The position numbers and the translations under genes are program-made. The notes beneath the pieces were generated by a model that saw nothing but the letters and a program-made list of their open reading frames with translations, was not told where the DNA came from and ran no database searches. From contig JBFKMV010000129.1 in assembly GCA_041629655.1 (NCBI GenBank), forward strand, positions 1-14,903: a stretch of DNA of 14,903 nt, read 5' to 3'. Source of the stretch: JBFKMV01 sp041629655 (GTDB taxonomy: Bacteria > Acidobacteriota > Polarisedimenticolia > Polarisedimenticolales > Polarisedimenticolaceae). This document shows positions 9,402 to 14,903 of the stretch, in pieces (positions within the stretch are counted from its first letter, which is position 1; each line of letters begins with the position of its first letter).

Positions 9402-10145
9402 GTGATCCGAACCTCGCTGGCCGTCGTGCTCGTGCTGCTCCTGTTCGTCGCCGCGCAGGCGCAGGCGCAACAGCAAGACCCGTTGCCGCTGCCGAACCAA
9501 CCGCTGCCCCCGGGGCCCACGGCGCTCGACGACCACCCGACGACGAACCCGCCGGCGATCCAGCCGCTGGGCGAGGAGCGGTTCCGGATCGGGACGCTGG
9601 TGCTGGATCGCAAGAAGCGCGAGATCCGGGTGCCGGGCGTGATCGCGCTGCAGCGCGGGACGCTCGAGTACCTGGCCTGCGCCCCCGAGGGCAAGCTCTA
9701 CGAGAGCCTGCTGCGCGCCGACGTCGAGGCCTACCACCTGCACCTGGCGCTGCTGTTGATCGGTCTCGAGCCCAAGAACACGATCCAGTTCCAGGGCGAC
9801 CCGAAACAGGCCGGCGGCGCGCCGGTCACGATCGAGGTCGTGTGGGACAAGGACGGCGCCCCGGTCGTGCATCGCGCCGAGGACCTGGTCTGGGAGGTCA
9901 ACAACCGGCGGACGATGCGCCACACGTCCTGGGTCTTCTCGGGTTCCTTCTTCACGCCCGACGGCTACGCGGCGTCGTTCACCAAGTCGATCGTCGCCGT
10001 CTACAACGACCCCGCGGCGACGCTGAACAACCCGCTGCCGACGGGCGGTGACGACACGGCCTACGTGGCCTATACCGAAGTGCTGCCGCCGCAGGGCACC
10101 GAGATCGAGATCATCTTCCGGGCGGCAGACAAGGCCGGCGCGTGA
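9402..10145 (+). CDS. Exported YdjY-domain-like protein
   Basis: 247 residues from the GTG at 9402. The N-terminus MIRTS plus a hydrophobic core (about 5-19) and AQAQA is a classical cleavable signal peptide. A proline-rich linker (about 27-55) precedes the main domain (about 60-245), whose pattern RIGTLVLDRKKREIRVPGVI, then EYLACAPEGKLYESLL, then AYHLHLALLLIGLEP fits proteins annotated as YdjY domain-containing. The domain's function is not established. It probably acts in the periplasm or at the membrane surface. Cys93 is the only cysteine in the mature region and there is no lipobox. Its stop overlaps the next gene's GTG start (GTGA), so it is coupled to the membrane protein downstream. 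It lies 38 nt after the receiver gene. Confidence 0.8.
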   Translation: MIRTSLAVVLVLLLFVAAQAQAQQQDPLPLPNQPLPPGPTALDDHPTTNPPAIQPLGEERFRIGTLVLDRKKREIRVPGVIALQRGTLEYLACAPEGKLYESLLRADVEAYHLHLALLLIGLEPKNTIQFQGDPKQAGGAPVTIEVVWDKDGAPVVHRAEDLVWEVNNRRTMRHTSWVFSGSFFTPDGYAASFTKSIVAVYNDPAATLNNPLPTGGDDTAYVAYTEVLPPQGTEIEIIFRAADKAGA

Positions 10146-10879
10146 ACCCGCGCGCGACGTGGCGCGACGCGGCGGGCGCGGCGGCGGCGGGGCTCGTCGT
10201 CGCCGTGGTGCCGGCTCCGCTCGCCGCGACGCTCGGCGGCGCCGGAGCGGGGCGCCTCGTGGCGGCCGGGCTGGTGGTCGAGACCGCCTACCTGCTCGCC
10301 GCGTTCGCCTGCCTGGGCGCCGCGGTGCCCCGGGGCACCCGCATCGCGCGTGCCGCCCTGCTGGTCGCCCTGCCCGCGCTGGTTTCCGTGCCGGCACTGG
10401 CGGCGCTGACCGGCGCGGTCGCGCCCCTGGCCGCGGCCCAGCTTCCGGCTGCGGCGACCGCGTTGCTCGGACTCGGCGCCGGACGGGCCGCGCGCGACCT
10501 GGGTGGGCGCAGCCCGGCCGCTGCGGGGCTGGCCCTGCTGCTGGTCACGGCGTTCGGTCTCGGGCTGCTCGCGGTGTCGCACCTGGCCGGAGTGCTCGCG
10601 CCGTGGCCGCGCGCCGGCGAGCTGCTGCTGTCGCTCGACCCGTTCGTGGCCGTCACCGCGGCCGCGGGCTTCGACCTCGTTCGAACCCACGCGCTGTACG
10701 ACGCGCTGACGCTTTCCGGCCACCGCTTCGTGTACCCGACGCCGCTGGGCTCGTCGCTGGTGCTGGTCCTGGCGGGACTGGCGCTGGGGCTCCGGTTGCG
10801 TCGCTTCCGTGCTTCACGCGGGCTCCGCAACACGCGGACGCAGCCCGCACTGTCCTCATCGAGGGAGATCTCCGCATGA
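10142..10879 (+). CDS. Polytopic inner-membrane protein of unknown function
   Basis: 245 residues, mostly alanine, leucine, glycine and valine. Hydrophobic segments are visible at about 12-32, 38-60, 70-90, 92-113, 126-150, possibly 162-178, and 203-220, giving six or seven helices. A hydrophilic loop near 180-200 (FDLVRTHALYDAL, HRFVYP) and a basic tail (RLRRFRASR) follow. I do not recognise the family. Size and layout would allow an ABC-2-like permease subunit, but no ATPase gene is nearby, so this is only a guess. The GTG start overlaps the YdjY-like gene by 4 nt, and its stop overlaps the start of the cyclase-fold gene by 4 nt, which suggests the three products are made together. Confidence 0.75.
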   Translation: MNPRATWRDAAGAAAAGLVVAVVPAPLAATLGGAGAGRLVAAGLVVETAYLLAAFACLGAAVPRGTRIARAALLVALPALVSVPALAALTGAVAPLAAAQLPAAATALLGLGAGRAARDLGGRSPAAAGLALLLVTAFGLGLLAVSHLAGVLAPWPRAGELLLSLDPFVAVTAAAGFDLVRTHALYDALTLSGHRFVYPTPLGSSLVLVLAGLALGLRLRRFRASRGLRNTRTQPALSSSREISA

Positions 10880-12042
10880 TGCACCCCACCCGTCGAACCC
10901 TCCTCGTGTTCGGCCTCTCGGCCGCGCTGTTGCTGACGGCGGTCCCCGCCGGGCCGCAGGCGGCGATCGAGGACGAGCAGCTTCGTGACGAGGTCAAGAG
11001 CGCGATCGATCGCGGGCTGAAGTGGTTGCGCACGCAGCAGAAGGAGGACGGATCCTGGGAGCACCACCCGGGCATCACCGCCATCGCGTTGACCGCCTAC
11101 GCCCGCAGTCACCGCGGGTACACCCTGGAGGACGGGCCGTTCATGCGCAACGGCGTCCGCTTCCTGCGCGACAAGGCCAAGCCGGACGGCTCGATCTACG
11201 ACCGCGACCTGCCCGTCTACAACACGGCGGTGTCGCTGATGGCGCTGTGCGCGGTGGGCAGCCCCGACCTGGCGCCGCTGATCGTGGCCGGAAGGAACTT
11301 CCTGGTCGCGCAGCAGACCGACGAGGGAGAGGGCTACGAGCAAAGCGACAAGTTCTACGGCGGGATCGGCTACGGCAACGACGAGCGCCCGGACCTGTCG
11401 AACCTGCAGTTCGCGCTGGAGAGCCTCAAGGCCGCCGGGCTGCCCGAGGACGACCCCACCTGGGACCGCGCGCTCAAGTTCCTCGAGCGCTGCCAGAACC
11501 GCAGCGAGAGCAACGACCAGGCCTGGGCCGCCAACGACGGCGGTTTCGTCTACTACCCGGGAAATTCGATGGCCGGCGGCACCAAGTCCTACGGCAGCAT
11601 GACCTACGCCGGCATCAAGTCGTTCATCCACGCCAACCTGAAGAAGGACGATCCCCGGATCCAGCTCGCGCTGGACTGGATCCGCAACAACTACACGCTC
11701 GAGGAGAACCCCGAGATGGGCGCGCAGGGGCTCTACTACTACTACCACACGTTCGCCAAGACGATGCGCGTGATGGGAGAACGGACGATCGTCGACGCCC
11801 AGGGCCGGACCCACGACTGGGCCGCGGAGCTGGCGCGCGAGCTGCTCTCGCGGCAGCGCGACGAGGGTTACTGGGTCAACGACGAGTCCGCGCGCTGGTG
11901 GGAGGGCAACAAGGTGCTGGTCACCTCCGAGTCGGTGATGGCGCTGGCCGAGACGCTCGCCGACCTGGGGCAGCGCCGCGACGAGTGCCCGTCGCTGACC
12001 GCCGCGGCGGCGCGCGAGGCGGCCCCCGCCGCGAAGGAGTGA
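10876..12042 (+). CDS. Exported prenyltransferase/squalene-cyclase-fold repeat protein
   Basis: 388 residues. The start at 10876 overlaps the preceding stop as ATGA and has GAGGGAGA about 7 nt upstream. A second ATG follows immediately. Residues 5-30 form a signal peptide ending near PQAA. The rest consists of alpha/alpha-barrel repeats with the QW-like signature: GLKWLRTQQKEDGSW (47-61), GVRFLRDKAKPDGS (93-106), GRNFLVAQQTDEG (139-151), ALKFLERCQN (199-208), ALDWIRNNY (265-273) and LLSRQRDEGYWVN (323-335). The DxDD motif of class II cyclases is not seen, nor are the zinc ligands of protein prenyltransferases, and cyclases of this fold are not normally exported. It is therefore more likely a periplasmic binding or scaffold protein than a terpene cyclase. 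Confidence 0.88.
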   Translation: MMHPTRRTLLVFGLSAALLLTAVPAGPQAAIEDEQLRDEVKSAIDRGLKWLRTQQKEDGSWEHHPGITAIALTAYARSHRGYTLEDGPFMRNGVRFLRDKAKPDGSIYDRDLPVYNTAVSLMALCAVGSPDLAPLIVAGRNFLVAQQTDEGEGYEQSDKFYGGIGYGNDERPDLSNLQFALESLKAAGLPEDDPTWDRALKFLERCQNRSESNDQAWAANDGGFVYYPGNSMAGGTKSYGSMTYAGIKSFIHANLKKDDPRIQLALDWIRNNYTLEENPEMGAQGLYYYYHTFAKTMRVMGERTIVDAQGRTHDWAAELARELLSRQRDEGYWVNDESARWWEGNKVLVTSESVMALAETLADLGQRRDECPSLTAAAAREAAPAAKE

Positions 12043-12049
12043 ATCGCGA

Positions 12050-13294
12050 GTGACGAGCCGGACCCGGAAGCGGCACCTCCGATCGGCCGCGGCGGCGGCA
12101 GGCCTGCTGCTGCTCGTGTCGGCCGTCGGCGTGCACGCCGCGGAGCCGTCGGGGCTCGAGCCCGGTCGCACGGACCCCCGGGTCGCCAGCGGCAGCGAGG
12201 TGCTCGCGCTCGGACCCGACGAGCGCGCCGGCCTCGAGCGCTGGGTCCGCCGCGGGGGGCAACTCGCGCTGACCGGCGACGCGGGCGCGGCGGCGCTCGA
12301 GGCGCTGGCCTCCGCCGGCGCCTGCGGCGAGGGGAGCGGCGCCCGGTCGGGGCTCGGGGAGCTGATCCTGTCCGCGGACGGCGAGCCGGACCCGGCCGGC
12401 CTCCCGCGGCCGGTGCCGGCCGATCTCACCGCGCCGGCGAGCCGCCTGGCGGGCCGCATCGCGGGGACCGGTCAGGGGTCCCGGGTGGCAGTGGTCGCGC
12501 GCCTGGCGGGATACGCCGCGCTGTTGCTGGCCGGTCTGGCGCTCACGGCGGGTGCGACGGCGCGCCGCCGGATGCTGGGCGGGCTGTCGCTGGTGCTGGT
12601 GTTCGGGTTGTGGCCTGTCTGGGCCCGGCCGACCCCGTGGGCCGCCGACCGGCGAGCCCAGGTCGACGCGGTGCTGGACACCGGCTGCGGGCCGGTGCTG
12701 CTGTGGGGCGCGGCGACGCTCGAGGCAGGAGCCCGCGCCACGCACCGCTTCGATGCCGGGCCCGCGGCCTGGGACCTGCGGCTCGCCCCCGGGCAGGACG
12801 GTGTCGCAGCGGAGTCCTCGGGCACCTTCGAGCTCGCGCGGGGCGAGCGACGCGAGATCACGTGGCTGGCCGACGTGCCGCCGGAGCCGCGGCCCCCGCT
12901 GGCGCTGCTTCCCCGCCGCAGCGGGGACGACCTGCACGTGATGTTACGGAACGGCCTCGACCGCGCGTGGCGCGACGCCTGGATCCTGGTCGCGGGCCGC
13001 GAGGCCGTGCGGCTGGATCCGCTGGAGGCGGGCGCGGCGAAGCTGGTCGAGCTGCCCGCGCCGGCGCGCTCCGGAACGCCGGACCGTCCGCTGGACGCGC
13101 CGGCCGCGACGCTCGCGCGTGACGAGGCGCGGTTGCTGCGAGCCGCCGGTCCGGTGATCGGGCGCTGGCTCGGCGAGGGCCGGGTGGTGCTGGTGGCCTG
13201 GACGGACGCCCCCGTCGGGCCGGCGACGGACACGCGGGGCGGCCCGATCGGTGCGGGAGCGACGTTGTGGATCTCCGCGAGGCCCGCGTCGTGA
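12050..13294 (+). CDS. Membrane protein with trimmed amidotransferase-like N-terminal segment
   Basis: 414 residues from a GTG, with AAGGAG 10 nt upstream and a 7-nt gap after the cyclase-fold gene. A signal peptide or helix (about 11-31) is followed by a segment reading LALGPDERAGLERWVRRGGQLALTG (quoted in parts: GPDERAGL at 55-62, ERWVRRGGQLALTG at 63-76). This resembles the end of the glutamine-amidotransferase-like domain found in large membrane proteins of DUF4350/BatA-type clusters. The rest of that domain is missing. Two transmembrane helices (about 146-167 and 174-192) and a C-terminal, probably beta-rich, soluble region (about 193-414) follow. No catalytic residues are visible. The family is not firmly recognised, and the similarity rests on a short motif only. 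Confidence 0.7.
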   Translation: MTSRTRKRHLRSAAAAAGLLLLVSAVGVHAAEPSGLEPGRTDPRVASGSEVLALGPDERAGLERWVRRGGQLALTGDAGAAALEALASAGACGEGSGARSGLGELILSADGEPDPAGLPRPVPADLTAPASRLAGRIAGTGQGSRVAVVARLAGYAALLLAGLALTAGATARRRMLGGLSLVLVFGLWPVWARPTPWAADRRAQVDAVLDTGCGPVLLWGAATLEAGARATHRFDAGPAAWDLRLAPGQDGVAAESSGTFELARGERREITWLADVPPEPRPPLALLPRRSGDDLHVMLRNGLDRAWRDAWILVAGREAVRLDPLEAGAAKLVELPAPARSGTPDRPLDAPAATLARDEARLLRAAGPVIGRWLGEGRVVLVAWTDAPVGPATDTRGGPIGAGATLWISARPAS

Positions 13295-13929
13295 CGCGGC
13301 GCGCGCGGGTCACGCTCGGCCGCACGGGACCGGTCGTCGCGGTCGCGCTGGTCGCGGTGGCGCTCGGCGCGTTGCGCGCGCTCGATCCCGAAGCGCGCGG
13401 CGCCGCGGGCTGGCTGCGCGAGACCGGCGGCGCGCTGGCGCTCGGCGTGGCGTTCCTCGGGGCCGGTCGCGGCGCGTTCCTGTCATCGGCGCTGCTGGCG
13501 CGCGCCCGGCGGCGGCAGCCGGATCCCGCGCTGCTCGCACGCGCGATGCTGCGGAGCGGCCGCGCGGTGATCGTGGATGCGGCGCTGGCGCTGGCGCTGG
13601 CGTTGCCCGTGCTGGCCGCGGGGTGGGAGTTCGGCGCGCCGGCCGCCGCGGTCGTCTCGACGGCGGCCGTGGTGCTGGGTTGCGCGCTCGCGGCGTGGGT
13701 GGCCGGCCTCGTCTGCGGAGCGACGGGACTCGCGCCGACGGCCGCCGCCTTCGCCGGGGCGGCGCTGCTGTCGATCGTCGCCTGGCCGGTGACGCTGGGC
13801 TGGAGCGGCACCGGCGAGCGGGCGTTTCCGTTTCCCGAGCTGCCGGCGTGGGCGGTCTCCGCCGCGCTGTTGGCCGGTCTCTCGTTGGCCACGCTGCTGC
13901 TGGCCCGGAGGCGCACGTGGGTACGCTGA
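13267..13929 (+). CDS. Six-helix inner-membrane protein of unknown function
   Basis: 220 residues from the GTG at 13267, which has GGGAG 7 nt upstream. An in-frame GTG at 13291, overlapping the previous stop as GTGA, is an equally reasonable start that removes 8 residues. Hydrophobic helices lie at about 20-38, 52-75, 100-119, 124-148, 154-178 and 192-213, with an arginine-rich loop after helix 2 (LLARARRRQPDP) and a basic C-terminus, so the loop is probably cytoplasmic. No family motif is recognised; an ABC-2-like permease is conceivable from topology alone. It overlaps the genes on both sides, so it is probably part of one membrane assembly with them. Confidence 0.68.
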   Translation: MDLREARVVTRRARVTLGRTGPVVAVALVAVALGALRALDPEARGAAGWLRETGGALALGVAFLGAGRGAFLSSALLARARRRQPDPALLARAMLRSGRAVIVDAALALALALPVLAAGWEFGAPAAAVVSTAAVVLGCALAAWVAGLVCGATGLAPTAAAFAGAALLSIVAWPVTLGWSGTGERAFPFPELPAWAVSAALLAGLSLATLLLARRRTWVR

Positions 13930-14903
13930 GCCCGGCGCGAGGGCGGCTGGAGCGATTCGTCGATCGCCTGTTCCGGCGCGCGCGGCTGCGGCGCGCACTG
14001 CTCGCGGCGACGGTCGCGACCGTGACGGTCTCTTTCATCGCGATCGCGGTCGGGCTGACCCGGTTCGCGGGGTGGATCGTCCTGCCGTGGCCGCTCTGGA
14101 CCGCCTGGGCCGCCGCCGCGCTTCCGTTGGCGGTCGGGTTGCTCGCGCTGCTGCCGGCCCCCGGGCGTGACGCCGTCGTGCGCGAGGCGGACCGCCGGCT
14201 CGGGCTGGAGGGCCTGCTGCTGACGGCCGCCGAGGTGGCCGGGGAGCGGGAGCCGTTGTGCCGGTTGCTCGAACGGCGCGCCGCCGAGGCCCTCGCCGAC
14301 GCCTCGCCCGCGCGCGCGCTACCGGTCCGGCCTCCCGCCGCCGGGCTGATCGCTCCGGCCGTGGTGCTGCTCGCCGTGGGGTTGAACGCCAGCGCGTTCA
14401 CCCGCTTGCCCGCGGCCGGCGCGCTCGTCGACGAGGACGCCCGGGCGCTGTCGCTCGCGCTCCAGCAGGCCGCCGCGGAGATCCTCGAGCGCGGCGGCGC
14501 TCCCGACGTGCCGGGGACGCTGGCGTCCCCGGACGTGGCCCGTCGGGTGCTCGAGGTGGAGTCGGCGCTGCGCTCCGGTGAGATCGACGCGGCGCGGGCG
14601 CGCGAGGCGCTCGCGGCGCTGAGCGAGCGATTGGCGGCGGAGGCCACGACGGCCGCGCCGGCGGAGATGGCCGGGCCGCCGGCCGCGACGCCCGGGGAGC
14701 GACCCGTGTCGTGGGTCGCCGTGCTCGAGGCCTTGGCGCGGGATCCGAGCTCGGCGCGGCCGGTCGCGATCCCGGGCGGGGACGCTCGCGGCGCCGGCGG
14801 GCCGCCCGGAGGCGCGGCCACGGGAGGTGACGACGACCAGGCCGCCGGCCGCGGCGTGGCCGCGTTACGCACGCGCGGCCCGCGGGTGGGCGGCGCCGCG
14901 ACG
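13917..14903 (+). CDS. DUF4175-like membrane protein, N-terminal part (runs off the window)
   Basis: 329 residues are visible with no stop before the right edge. The start is the GTG at 13917, with GGAGG (13907-13911) 5 nt upstream and a 13-nt overlap with the previous gene. A basic amphipathic N-terminus precedes two transmembrane helices (about 26-48 and 55-80). A cytoplasmic-type segment with DRRLGLEGLLLTAAE (about 92-106) resembles the R-LGL-x-LLTA-E pattern after the second helix of DUF4175-like proteins. A third helix lies at about 143-158. A helical, possibly coiled-coil region (about 173-243) and a low-complexity glycine/alanine/proline-rich tract (about 245-329) follow. In many bacteria such proteins neighbour MoxR, DUF58 and VWA genes. 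None is visible here, so the assignment is tentative. Confidence 0.75.
   Translation, partial: MGTLSPARGRLERFVDRLFRRARLRRALLAATVATVTVSFIAIAVGLTRFAGWIVLPWPLWTAWAAAALPLAVGLLALLPAPGRDAVVREADRRLGLEGLLLTAAEVAGEREPLCRLLERRAAEALADASPARALPVRPPAAGLIAPAVVLLAVGLNASAFTRLPAAGALVDEDARALSLALQQAAAEILERGGAPDVPGTLASPDVARRVLEVESALRSGEIDAARAREALAALSERLAAEATTAAPAEMAGPPAATPGERPVSWVAVLEALARDPSSARPVAIPGGDARGAGGPPGGAATGGDDDQAAGRGVAALRTRGPRVGGAAT

Noticed and set aside
10876..12042. Functional squalene-hopene or terpene cyclase
   Set aside because: The fold repeats are present, but the DxDD motif is not seen, the length is short and there is an export signal.
10288..12459. A 723-codon open frame on the minus strand
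   Set aside because: It spans three well-supported plus-strand genes and has low-complexity Arg/Ala/Pro content typical of antisense GC-rich frames.

Overview
The window is very GC-rich (well over 65% by eye) and densely coding, with long open antisense frames caused by that composition. Secreted thrombospondin type 3 repeat and beta-helix proteins, a sigma-54 activator, and a secreted squalene-cyclase-fold protein beside a YdjY-domain protein together suggest a large-genome, environmental Gram-negative bacterium. The Acidobacteriota, Myxococcota, Planctomycetota and Eisenbacteria-like groups all fit. I lean towards an Acidobacteriota-like lineage because of the C-terminal module of the beta-helix protein, but this is inference from protein style and not a phylogenetic placement.

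Layout: (1) Positions 1-4359, minus strand: two secreted proteins. A 487-residue right-handed beta-helix protein (2896-4359) is followed by a mosaic calcium-binding protein (1-2794) whose C-terminus lies beyond the left edge. A good sigma-70-type promoter (4480-4509, minus) and a strong ribosome binding site precede the beta-helix gene. (2) Positions 4510-5305: about 0.8 kb with no convincing gene. It holds a 16-bp hairpin, a perfect 14-bp palindrome, an interrupted dyad, and a near-consensus plus-strand promoter (TTGACA-18-TATAAG, 5086-5115) whose -35 box overlaps an inverted repeat. (3) Positions 5306-9363, plus strand: three regulators. These are an intact GAF-AAA+-Fis sigma-54 activator, a membrane histidine kinase, and a receiver protein whose NtrC-type ATPase domain has lost its ATPase and sigma-54-contact motifs and its DNA-binding domain. 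(4) Positions 9402-14903, plus strand: a tightly packed envelope operon. It encodes an exported YdjY-domain protein, a polytopic membrane protein, an exported prenyltransferase/squalene-cyclase-fold protein, a membrane protein with a trimmed amidotransferase-like segment, a six-helix membrane protein, and the N-terminal part of a DUF4175-like membrane protein that runs off the right edge.

From 5306 onward all genes face the same way. Gaps are 7-38 nt where genes do not overlap, and several junctions are 4-nt ATGA or GTGA overlaps, so signal-transduction and envelope genes are probably one transcription unit. A plausible reading, which is inference, is that the kinase and the atypical receiver sense an envelope state while the GAF activator handles sigma-54 transcription, with the downstream proteins forming an uncharacterised inner-membrane/periplasmic complex. 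I saw no tRNA, rRNA, CRISPR array, insertion sequence or phage gene.
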